This document shows positions 22,400-32,504 of a DNA stretch of 64,000 nucleotides, one piece after another. The notes beneath the pieces were generated by a model. It worked only from the letters and a program-made list of their open reading frames with translations. It ran no database searches and had not been told where the DNA came from. The position numbers and the translations under genes are program-made. This DNA is from Wolfiporia cocos (taxonomy: Eukaryota > Basidiomycota > Agaricomycetes > Polyporales > Phaeolaceae). Position 1 is the first letter of the stretch; every line of letters starts with the position of its first letter. Where the stretch lies: the NCBI GenBank assembly GCA_029448655.1, contig JACCLO010000012.1:434001-498000 (forward strand), given 5' to 3'.

Positions 22400-23429
22400 C
22401 ATGTCCTAAAGTAACAATACAAGATGCTTCATTGACAGCCATCTTGACCATGAGCCAAGTGGTTCAGGCACTATTGCAAGCATGCTGAGTGAGAGGTACG
22501 TAAATTAGCTTCTCACTTCTCAGCGTTCTCCTGGAACCTGCAGGCTCATTTGCATGTAAAATCCCAGTTTGGTGCGGTATACCACCGCTAGATCCGACGG
22601 TGGGAGAAATAGAGTAAGGGACGCACAGAGTCACATATTGAGGGTAGAACCGGAAAGCTAGTATAACAACGGCTTCAGTTGTAGCGAGCGTAGCAAGCAA
22701 CTGAAGCCGATGCGCGGTTTTCTTTATTGAATAGCCACAATCAAAACACGTAACCTAACATCCCCGGTGGCGGGCGCATCGCCGCCGATCTCGCTAGCAC
22801 GAGGCTCGTGATCTGGCGGCGTCAGCGCTTGTACACCAACATCACAAATGTCCTAGCTCGCAGGGTAATTACAGCTGAGACGTGCCACCGCCTTGACGAC
22901 ATCCCGGCTCAGCGTCACTCGAGCAGAATAAGGGGAATACTCGTCCGGCTGCTGATACAGCAAGCCATGTTGCTGCTCCACGTTCAGGTGAATCTGGTAT
23001 CCCGTATTCTGTAGAAGCGCCCAATTGGGCGCCTACTGGGTTCCGAGGCAGGAGGTGGGCGTCTACTGTTTTGCCCTGCGCCTCTGCCGCCACTGCCGCC
23101 ACCCGGGACCATGCTCGCTTGCTTCTACTCGACTCTCCGACATTCACTGCGTGTGTTGACGCGCAACAACATTCAATGCCGCACCTATTGGCAGAGCACA
23201 AGGGCCGTTCCAGCTCATGTAGCTACAGCACGACGAAGTCTCCCGAAAGCACGGCCAAGGGGATCTCGCGCACTCGCAACGTACGTCGATCCCCTGCGAG
23301 TGCAGTGATGAACATCTGCGGCATTACCTTGGCTTCTACTACTCCATCTAGTTGTTTACTGTGAGGTGGTGGCCCTATATGTGACGGACTTCTCAGAAAC
23401 ATTAGTTGTTTGCCAATGAAGCCAGTCTA
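22400..23429. other. Upstream of the NAD(H) kinase; no confirmed gene
   Basis: Contains a perfect 12-bp stem palindrome at 22670-22709. The GC-rich part 22740-23300 has a minus-strand open frame with protein-like composition (around AEAQGKTVDAHLLPRNPVG, then in another frame QIHLNVEQQHGLLYQQPDEY), which could be exons of a divergently transcribed gene. I recognise no family. Confidence 0.3.
22670..22709. repeat. Perfect 12-bp inverted repeat (hairpin)
   Basis: CGGCTTCAGTTG and CAACTGAAGCCG separated by 16 nt, followed by GCGCGGTTTTC. Could form a strong hairpin in RNA of either strand. Confidence 0.7.
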
Positions 23430-25016
23430 ATGCATGCGCTGCAGACGCGGGATTGCTCATCTTCAAACGCTCCCCGCCGCCCACATGCTGCTTCGGCCTC
23501 CAGAAGAATAACGCGAGAGTATGCTGAGATTGCTATGACCTGTTTTCCTTGCCTTTGCTTCATAAAACTAAAACTTAACGAAAACTGACCCTCTGGAAGA
23601 CAGACTCTTCCGCCCAGACACACCTCCCAAATCTATCTTAATAGTCAACAAACAACGAACGAGAGTGGTTGTCGACGCCATCGAGACTTTGCTCACGTAA
23701 GCATCATCGTGATGTTTCGTAAGCTACTAGAAAACGACTGGGTTTTCCGCAGCTACGTCCGTAAGAAGTATCCTGACGTCCGTGTCTTCCACGAAGACCG
23801 CCCAGATATTCCTAAAGGTGTGGAAGTGTGGCATCCAGGTGTGTGCCTCACAATGAGTATCTGTGCACGATGTTCAGCGAGAGGAACCGGATGGCAGGCC
23901 CGAATGCAGAGAAGATCGACCTTGTTGTCACACTCGGTGGTGATGGCACTATTCTGCACGCATCATCGCTGTTCAAAGTAGGTGCTGTGCCGCCAGTGTT
24001 GAGCTTCTCCATGGGCACGCTCGGATTCTTACTCCCGTTCCGTACGCCAAGTGTCCAGTCCCCTCCCCCTTGTGCCAGGATGCTGACCACCTCACCCTTC
24101 ATCATAGATATCGACGACTTTGCGAAAGCGCTGGACAGCGCATTTGAGGGCCGCGCGACAGTGCTGCACCGGATGCGGCTCTCGTGCACGTTCCACGACA
24201 TTGACGGAAGGCTCATGACCGAGAATCGCGCAGGTTTGTGAGTGCGCTGCGTCCTCGAGCATCGACATATCTCATCTACGTTCTCCGATTACGCTCCTCC
24301 TTCGTTCGTTCACTTTGAATGGCACGCGTACAGAAGACTGGCAAGTTATGAATGAAATTGCGCTGCACCGCGGGTCTAGCCCGCACCTCAACACAATCGA
24401 CATCTTCGTCGATGGGCAGCACCTCACTGAGGCAGTGGTATGTCCCCTCTGTCCACTCTCTAAGCAGGTATGGATGGTGTTGTGGCTGACGCAGGGGATC
24501 TAGTCTGACGGACTGATCGTGTCCACGCCGACGGGATCGACGGCATATTCGCTCTCCGCAGGCGGGCCGATCGTGCACCCATCGCTGAGCGCAATCGTGC
24601 TGACGCCCATCTGCCCACGGAGCCTGTCCTTCCGTCCCCTCGTATTTCCGTCATCTTCGTCCATCACACTGCGTGTGAGTAATTCCTTTTACACCTCCAG
24701 ACTCATCGCATAACATTCAATATCGGCGTGGTCGTGTGCATCATAGATCGGCGAGCGGAGCCGTGCATCGGCGGGGCTCTCGATGGACGGGCAGACGTCG
24801 CACGTGCTCGATCCCGGCGAGGCGGTTACCGTGCAGGCGTCGCTGTACCCGATCCCGTGCATCAACCGCTCATCGATCGCGGAGCCTGAGGAGATGCGCG
24901 ACCGCGAAGGCGCTGCGCCCGGAAAGGAGGACGACTGGGTGAAGGACATCAACAATCTGCTGCAGTACAACGCGACGTTCAGGAGCAAGGCACTGCTCAG
25001 GCACAACCGAACGTAG
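23430..25016 (+). CDS. NAD(H) kinase, mitochondrial POS5-like
   Basis: Phosphorylates NAD(H) to NADP(H) using ATP. Eight exons join in one frame: 23430-23518, 23604-23696, 23753-23838, 23898-24041, 24108-24233, 24334-24437, 24504-24674 and 24747-25016, giving 1,083 nt and 360 residues. Diagnostic motifs are GGDGT (residues 103-107, within [17 protein letters not shown]), the NE pair (186-187 in [10 protein letters not shown]) and [14 protein letters not shown] (222-235). The start at 23430 is my model: it gives an Arg/Ser/Ala-rich, acid-poor first 30 residues typical of a mitochondrial presequence, and its intron has CTTAAC and CTGAC branch-point candidates and a CAG acceptor. Size and presequence point to the mitochondrial NADH kinase branch rather than the larger cytosolic UTR1 type. 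No breaks were seen. It sits inside the inverted segment, so its ancestral orientation was probably minus. Confidence 0.87.
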
Positions 25017-26239
25017 GGGCTGGAGAGGTACGTATAAGTTACGGACGATGGAGGATGGAGGTCTGGGGATCTGGTTGTGTCAGACGAGAGACGAGTGTAG
25101 CTGAGGCCGCACCAACATTGAACAGCTGGATAGCTGTTATTGACTGCATTGATTGAATTTGACTGCTGCATCGTGCCTGTGATAAGGCATTGTGCGCGTG
25201 TTGATGAAGCATCATCCTGACTACTGCACAAAAGCTGGCGATAACCATCACGGCAGTAATGCGTCCTGATGCGTTGGCGTTCACTTCTACAGGTGCATTG
25301 GCATGAACCACGAGTGCATGGCCCACGAGTGTGAGCAGCTTAGCTTATAAGGCGCAATCACGATTGTTAGGATTCCTTTCGTACCCTGACTTCATTGTCT
25401 TGTCCTGCGCCTCATAATGCCCCTCTCACACTATTGCCGGAACGACATCATGTAACTAACTGTCTACCGGTGAGTGCAAATTGTCTCGGGTAGGCTCGTT
25501 TCATAAGGCAATAGCTAAACTGACAATGCATGTCGTTTCAGCTTGCACTGTGTAACCAGACATCAGACTAGTCCGCTCCCCTGCTTCACTTTCCGTCTGA
25601 ATACGGCGCCACGGACATACGGTAAGTCGTCTCCCTTTCACCATATTACAATTAGTTTCCTCCTCCACCGTCACATCTACTGGCTACTAAAGAAATATCA
25701 TCAATATGTTACCCATTAGCGCAAGCATTAATTATAGGGAAAGTAGACTTCTTCACAGGTTGACTTCGTCATACACGGTCATTTGGGACGTACGTGGTCC
25801 TCAGCTCAATGAGGGCAGGGCGCCAATTCGTTGGCTTATGGGAGTGAATGCATCCGCGGTCAATAGACTTGAAAGGCTTTTGAGTAACGGGTAAGGTTGG
25901 TGAGCTTGTCGACATCGTCAGGCAGCCATTGCGGATCCCGACGGCATTACAAATCACTTGATATAGGCGACTACCTGGGCAAATCTTGGCTGGTCGTAAC
26001 TTTTCAGCCGTTGTCGAAAACATGGTTGCAGCTTGAATTGCAGGATAAGCTTCAGAGTAATTGCTGCGGTATATTCTCGGATACATACGGCGACAACATA
26101 TCAATGTTGAGCATATCCCGAACGACGGTCGTCCAGCAATGACACTGTATCCCGATCAGCACCGGTTTAGTGCTTCACTACAAACTGAAATATACTATGG
26201 ACAATCGAACCGCCATCCAAGCGACAAACCTTGATACTG
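25017..26239. other. No gene recognised
   Basis: Downstream of the kinase gene. Open frames at 25706-25894 (+) and 25769-26104 (-) overlap and neither resembles a known protein. No repeat ends found. Confidence 0.35.
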
Positions 26240-27100
26240 AGCTGATGCTGGCATAGGTAGACTGTAGTCCGGGCCAATGGATCAGCTACAGTATCTGGCA
26301 ACGAGCGTAAGTGATACACTGACTTACAGCATGGCGACAGTCCTACGGCTCCGACGAGGGTGTCTTCTGCACTCCCGCCATCACTCAGATCTCAGGGAAG
26401 AATGAGTATCATTGTTGGAGGCACGGTACATTTGTTAACAATGACGTCACCAACAGTTCTGACTATTCGATAGAAGGCATTTTTGGCTTAAATCCTCTAC
26501 AGGAATATACGGGGCGAACGTGACTATCCCTGGGGAAGGAACCCCGTCTGATTTACCGGGCCCAAGTACTCAGTATAGCTCAAGATCAAACTGGACGGCA
26601 TTGGGCCAGCGTCAAGTTCCTAGCGACGGGCCTGAATCGATGCCAGACATACAATGTGAATTTAGCGAATCTGTTCGCACAAAACAACCTTGCCTTGCTC
26701 GTGGTATACGACACATATTCTCCTATCACATTAGTTCGCCACATATCTGAGATGGCTTACGCGTTATACCCATACGACCACAGTGGGCTTCACGACACTA
26801 CCCATAGCACCAGGATTGTCTGGTATCTGGTATCTTGTCGCGGCGGGTAGGATTGTCTGAGCGGCCGTGAGTTCTCCGAGTCAGCTCACGCGAGAATCTG
26901 TAACTAAAAGCTTGTCGATGTCCAGGTAGGAGGGATTGCGGGCTTGATTCTAAGTTTCGCATTAGCAGCGCTTCTTATCACGCGAAGACGTAAACGTCAA
27001 CAAGCTGACGAATTTATATCAGCGCCAGCAGTCAAACAATTCACCCTTTCAATTGAACCAATTCGGCTAAGCTGTTACCAATCCGACACAGCGGTCAACA
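26240..27100 (+). pseudogene. Membrane protein paralogue 4, decayed
   Basis: A recognisable exon-3 core lies at about 26510-26710: NVTIPGEGTPSDLPGPSTQY, SSRSNWTALGQ, then after a frameshift the equivalent of LNRCQTYNVNLANL. These align by eye with the same region of the intact copy at 29034-30760. The transmembrane exon is at about 26925-27040: VGGIAGLILSFALAALLI followed by TRRRKRQQ. Upstream, GQWISYSIWQ near 26275 suggests an N-terminal region of a related but different ectodomain type. The opening exon and tail were not found, and several frame breaks exist. Confidence 0.65.
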
Positions 27101-27719
27101 TCTCGAATTTGGTGGGCTGTCATAGAGTTTCGGCATCCTGTCAACAAGCTGTTCAAACACAGTCCATGCGACCACAGTTCTCCTATAGTATACTTTTTCA
27201 GGGGCTATGCTGTGTGCGTATATCGCCTGCTATTATTTGGCACTTATAAGTTCCATGCTGTGTTTGCGCCACTACGGCGCTCATAACATCACAAAAACTA
27301 ATATCGCTACGCATGGACAATGATCCATGAATCGCTCTCGTTCCAGAGAAATCCTCGTTACGGGAGAGCAAACAGCTGGCGCTGTCGACCAGGTCTTCCC
27401 CCCAAGTGTACGGTTTAGCCGACGCCACCCGGCTGTTGCTGGACTTTAAAATCGTTCAATAGGCTGCAAGATGGGCTGTAAGCTGATGTGGGGTCACTGG
27501 ATGATTTAGTGCCGTAACATAATGCAGCATCCGTCAATCAATTATTAGGAAGCTCCAAGGCTCGAAAATCATGGCTCATTATCGACAAGGTCAATCCTTA
27601 ACTGGGCTTCGGGGTCCGGACAGGACATCTCGTTCTGAGCGACTACAAGCTCACTACTTCACCAGGAATATGATTCAGAATGCAGGTTGTCTAGATTATT
27701 AATAGTCTCGGCGCTCAGC
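27101..27719. other. No gene recognised
   Basis: Short overlapping frames only. Contains the left flank of the MITE at 27728. Confidence 0.35.
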
Positions 27720-27727
27720 GCTCAGCG

Positions 27728-28419
27728 TAAGGCTCCAACCATATAATATACATGTACAGGAAATCAGTAAATATATGGTATATGGTATATACATGGTATA
27801 TACATGGTATATACATGGTTTACATGGTTTTCAGATGGTAGATTTTTCAGACATCTTGACATAGCCATTGCCTTGCCCATATGGCTCTGGAGATTGTCTC
27901 CTCCTTCAACAACATGCCATAGGTATCAGTACTTGGCTGATGCAAGGAAAGATTTGGTGTTCAGTATTCAACAGCCACACTAATAGCTGGAATGGCTTAG
28001 GAATTGTGCACAATGTGTGAGATGATGGGAAACTTTGACACATGAGTCTAATGCATGATATAATCACTATGTGGGATAATATATAGCACAAACATAAATC
28101 TGATCTTACCTTCCGCCAATTGAGAGGGTAAGCAGAGTATGTGAATTATGACTTAACATCTTTGCATTTGCACAGTGGCCACCAGATTGTCCAAATCTCA
28201 TATTGCCACTGCACCATACAATCTGTAAGACACATAACTAGCTCATGTACATATTCAAAACAACAATTTGAGGGTCTAATATGAATGCATTCACAACAAC
28301 CATATACCATATAATATACCATGTATATACCATGTACTCGGCCATGTGTAAATACATGTATATAGTATATATATGAAACCATGTATACATGGTATATACA
28401 TTATATGGTTGGAGCCTTA
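27728..28419. mobile_element. TA-rich MITE with 8-bp target duplication
   Basis: Ends TAAGGCTCCAACCATATAAT and its near-exact inverse; duplication GCTCAGCG at 27720-27727 and 28420-28427. The terminal 100-130 bp are arrays of short palindromes of the type CCATGTATATACATGG in both arms. No ORF. The 8-bp duplication suggests hAT-mediated movement. Confidence 0.82.
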
Positions 28420-28427
28420 GCTCAGCG

Positions 28428-29033
28428 CTCATGCTTCATTAGCTCAGTTGGTGCTATCTCGGGGCAGAAGCAGGAGACCACGATCGGGTTGCTCATAGTA
28501 CTCCCAGCATCAACTGCCCCAAAAGCCCGATATACCTGTGGACACCGTCTTCACAAATCAAAGAAATGGCCCGCACATGTTCGGACTTCGAACTTACTAC
28601 GAAGTGAATCACAATGATTATCTTGTCAAGTGTAAGCGCTGAGCATTTCATCGCATCCCTGCATTGCTGAACTGTTTCGATCGGCGTCCTGATGTTTCAA
28701 GTTGACAACACCAATCTATGACCTAATTCTTGACTGTACAGCCTTACAGAATGACAAAGGTTAGTCCAATAGTAAGCACACATCTCTCACAACTCTTCAA
28801 AGCTGTCGTTATCGGCAAATATACCTGTAAAACACCGAGACGTGCGGACCGCGCAGCTCTGTCCGCTCCCCCCCCTCCCCCCAGTCTGCTTGGTGTGTAG
28901 TTACCAACAACTACTGTCCGGCTCGCTAAGCTGAAATCCACGACAGAACGTTCACTTTGCATCAATGTGAGTCGCAGTATCAGATGATTCACCTGAAAAT
29001 GGCAGCTGACCACTTACTTCAATAACGAGCAGT
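28428..29033. other. Upstream region of paralogue 3
   Basis: No gene seen. 28437-28455 reads TTAGCTCAGTTGGTGC, like a tRNA A box, but no matching B box or acceptor stem follows. The conserved pre-start motif GAGCAG is at 29028-29033. Confidence 0.4.
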
Positions 29034-30760
29034 ATGTCTACTTCGCCAGCTCTTTACAACATCTCTCTGACAGACCAGTCGGCTTACATACAGTTTTTCC
29101 CTTATCGAGATGGCCCGGTGGATAGCCAGTGGAATGTATCCTACTCAGACAGTCGTTTTTCGGACTGGTCATCCAACCCTTTTGGCGTTGGGGTGAGTAA
29201 TAATCGTAACTCTTCGGTGGGAATGTACGGTCATGAACCACGATGCAGAAGAGCTCGCACAACACAACCTTGATTGGTGCATATGCGCTTCTCGAATGGG
29301 CAGGCACAGGAGTATGGTTCTATGGAACAATGAGAAATGGGGAGTATACTATCCAGATTGACGACGGTATACCTTCCAGTGGCGATGGCGCTATTGATGG
29401 TGTACTCTTTGGCCAAGACGGACTGGCATACGGGTTTCACAAGGCACTGATAAATGTCACCGGAAATACCGAAATGTCCTCTATTACTGGTGCTACCATT
29501 ACCGTAGGAATGGGCGAGTCAGGGTGAGTGGCGAACCCAGTCGCTACGTCATCTAGATCTGATTCCTCAACCTCCATAGAACAGTCCGCCTCCAGAGGAC
29601 AATCAATGCGACGGTAAATTCAGGCTCATTAGCAGCTAATCCACTCTTTGTTGTGAATGACGGATCAGAGTGGTCGGCGGAGACGCTATATGGCAATCAA
29701 TCGCATCCATACCCATGCATTGCGACAAGCATAACTGGTTCCTCAATATCTTTCAACTTGAATGAGAGCGTTGGCTTTGCTCTCTATGGTAGCGATGATT
29801 ACCAGCAGGGCCTTTTTGTTGTCAATGTAACTATTCCCGGTCAGGAAACCCCGTCATACATACCACCGGCTTCGATCCAGTATAGTCCGAGGTCACAATG
29901 GACAGAACTAAACCAACTCAAGTTCATCGCAACGGGAATGAATCAATCTCAGACGTACAACGTGGATATCACGAATCTGGGTGCCAATTTCAACCTTGCC
30001 TCCATCGTTGTCTACAGCGCAATACCAAGGTGAACTACCTTGTCGCAATCCAAATTGTATTGTTGTCTAATTAATCTATAGTCCTACAAGTAATGCAACC
30101 AGTCCGGGAAACTCAAAAAGCATCAGCGCAAACAGTCTCACGTCAACACCACTTCCTAACCCGTCTTCAGCGCTTCTTCCTGTATCTCGTTCACTGAATA
30201 CAGGAGCGATCGCTGGAGCCGCTGTACGGAACACAGTTACTTGTATCATGTAAATTTTATAACACACGCTGTTCTATAGGTTGGGGGTTTTGTCGCTGTT
30301 CTCATCGTCGCCGTGCTGGTAGTGCTAGCCATACGGAGGCGGAGACGTCAACAGGAAGCTGCAGCATTGTTGACTGTGCCTACCATCTGTGAGTTTCAGT
30401 CACATCGTTTGACCATTCTTGCACAAGATTGTCAGCTGATCTTTTGTCGTGCGGTATGTCTCAGACACAGAGGAAGGAAGTCACACAGTCAGAGATATGC
30501 GGTTGGTGAGCGGCACACTGGAAAAAAGCTTGCATATCGTCGCACCTACGTTCCAAAGCGGCGGCGAGTCCACAATATTGCCTCTTCCTATTTTGACTTC
30601 CAGCGTTCCACCGGCTTCAGTTGAACCTCCAACGACTATCGGTCCAGGTGCATATACGGCCGCCAGCTTTGAGATACGCGAGATAGATGCTGGTCCCGTA
30701 ATACAGCCCCCTTCGTATGATCCTTCTTGGGCGGAGGCTGAGAGGACCAGTCATCCATAG
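29034..30760 (+). CDS. Single-pass membrane protein with large glycosylated ectodomain, paralogue 3 (intact)
   Basis: Six exons join in frame: 29034-29192, 29249-29523, 29580-30029, 30082-30223, 30280-30388 and 30465-30760, giving 476 residues; all introns (51-76 nt) are GT-AG. Residues 1-295 form a predicted extracellular region rich in N-x-S/T sites, with landmarks SPALYNISLTDQSAYIQFFP, WNVSYSDSRFSDWS, LLEWAGTGVWFYG and FALYGSDDYQQGLFVVNVTI. Residues about 296-340 are Ser/Asn/Pro-rich. The helix VGGFVAVLIVAVLVVLAI (343-360) is followed by RRRRRQQ, so the C-terminus should be cytosolic; that tail ends with PPASVEPPTT and PPSYDPSWA. No classical signal peptide is encoded, so either an upstream exon is missed or the single helix drives insertion. 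Function unknown. It lies within the inverted segment; the ancestral orientation matches paralogues 1 and 2. Confidence 0.85.
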
Positions 30761-31025
30761 CGACACCATTACCTGTGATATACTATAACTTTACTTTTAA
30801 GCCTCTTATCGCTATTTCATTACCCATGCTGTGTTGAGTGTGTTGATCATCAGCTCTGACGTTACGATGCAGTGACGATTCCACAATGCCACTGACGGGA
30901 CTGAATCGTCTTTCCGGACAAAGCAGGGAGCTCCTTATGTAACTTACTCTCTTTCGGCCTAGGCGCATTTTTTCCCTTAATTCAATGATATAGACCTTTC
31001 CTAAAAAGCGACAGAGAGTACTGAC

Positions 31026-32016
31026 TAGTGTTGTGAGGTCCGGTCCGGTCCGGTCTTTTGCATGTTTTGGGCAGGACCGAGGACCGGGACCAGGACCGGA
31101 CCACCATGGGCAACGAGGGACCGGACTGAAGACCGGTCCCAAGTAGGACTGTGGTCCTATAGCGGTCCTAGGACCGGTCTGAACCGGTCCAGGACCGATC
31201 AAGTGGTTATTGACTTAACTATAGTTTTATATGTCAGAAACTGCAACAAAAGTGTACTTACTACTCGATATATACCAGAACATACTAAGTACAGCCCAAA
31301 AATTGGCTATGGTGCACTGATTCTTGATTTCTGAAAGTAAAATTGTATACTGAAGTCAACACACAGAAATGACACTGCAGTAACTGCACACCTCAAGTTG
31401 TATCTGATGAGATCATGTGTTGCATTTTTGTATGTGCCACAATGAGTAGCATATAACTACCGCTAAGCAGCGCTCTGCCAATAACTGGGTGATATTGAAT
31501 GCACCATGCATGTGTACCATAATATGTGAGTGTTAACACTACTGGATGGGAGAATACACAACTGCATGTCAGTCAGCAAAACTAGTGACAATATGAGGAC
31601 AACCTGCATGTGCCAAGCATTGCCCAAGACAATAGCAGTGCTTCATTGTATCATAAATCAGAAGGTTTTTGGTTGTTACTATTCATGTCAGCTTCTGTCT
31701 GATGTGTTTACCCTAATAGCCAGTGGTACATACATGATGCAGACCCACTCTAGGGGGTCTTAAATACTTTGGTTTTATTGTAAATTGGTCAGTCATGGTT
31801 CCCTACCTTGGAGTAACCACATTATAAGTGCTATTCTACGATAAATTCAGGACCGGTCCAGGACCGGTCCTGCAAAAACTGACCACTCAGAAGGACCGGG
31901 ACCAGGACCGTGTCAGGACCAGGACTGGACCGGACCATTGAATTGGTCCTAGTCAGTCTGGTCCTGATCCGGTCCTTGGTCTTTAGTGGTCCTTGAGACC
32001 GGACCTCACAACACTA
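31026..32016 (-). mobile_element. 1-kb hAT-type non-autonomous element, copy B
   Basis: Inverted copy of the element at 21377-22391 with the same TAGTGTTGTGAGGTCCGG tips. Flanks are GTACTGAC (31018-31025) and CAATCGGG (32017-32024), mismatched with each other. The interior holds the same small open frames on the opposite strand (31062-31334 and 31530-31763 match 22083-22355 and 21654-21887), with no transposase. Confidence 0.88.
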
Positions 32017-32105
32017 CAATCGGGTATGTGGTGTCCAGAACCAGCCTCCATCAGACTGCATAGAATCCATCAGCCATTAAGTCTAAGGCAATGCAGTGAC
32101 TTCCG

Positions 32106-32504
32106 TGTCACAGAAACTCAGAAATAGGTACCCCCCCTGTCTCGAACCAAGGGCCTTAAGTGTACGTACGGTCACATGTCTTGTAGTGTAGAATGGTCAT
32201 GTAGCGTAACGGTACAGGTAGCCTACCCTGTGACATGGTCACATGGTCAGTAGCTTAGCTAAGTAGCACATGACTTAGGAGCGCTAGTACTGCGCACAGA
32301 CCCTGCCTTTAGGGTGGGTCTTTAGTAGTATAGGCGACGTCTCCTCATGTACTTAAGCTGCGACGTTCTGGGGCGTACTCCCCAGAACTGTTAATGGGGC
32401 ATGTCCCACTCTACTCTATGTGTTATGCGTGCTAGTCTGGGGGTCCCACCTTGCTCTTAGGTAGAAGGCCCTAGATGACGGTACGCCCATGGTGTTTTGT
32501 GTCA
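32106..32504 (+). mobile_element. Solo LTR (399 bp)
   Basis: TGTCACAGAAACTC...GTTTTGTGTCA, duplication TTCCG at 32101-32105 and 32505-32509. Has CATGTACTTAAG and GTTCTGGGG...CCCCAGAAC palindrome. Confidence 0.87.

Larger units (their letters stand above)
22392..31025. other. Inverted genomic segment bounded by two inverted hAT-type elements
   Basis: Copy A flanks are GTCAGTAC / CCCGATTG; copy B flanks are GTACTGAC / CAATCGGG. GTACTGAC is the reverse complement of GTCAGTAC and CAATCGGG of CCCGATTG. Two independent insertions with duplications GTCAGTAC and CCCGATTG, followed by recombination between the inverted copies that flipped the middle, give exactly this pattern. The segment holds the NAD(H) kinase gene, paralogues 4 and 3, and a MITE. 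Confidence 0.85.

Noticed and set aside
24689..25231. Minus-strand ORF of 180 codons over the kinase C-terminus
   Set aside because: Overlaps confirmed kinase exons and has no recognisable motif.
27728..28419. CRISPR-like or satellite array of ATGGTATATAC units
   Set aside because: Units are short, overlapping palindromes inside clean TIRs with an 8-bp duplication; this is a MITE in a eukaryotic genome.
28437..28505. tRNA-like TTAGCTCAGTTGGTGC
   Set aside because: Only an A-box-like stretch; no B box GGTTCGAATCC, no acceptor pairing and no anticodon stem, so not called as a tRNA.
21377..32016. A single composite transposon spanning both 1-kb elements
   Set aside because: The outer flanks GTCAGTAC and CAATCGGG do not match, as a composite insertion would require; the swapped-flank pattern fits inversion.
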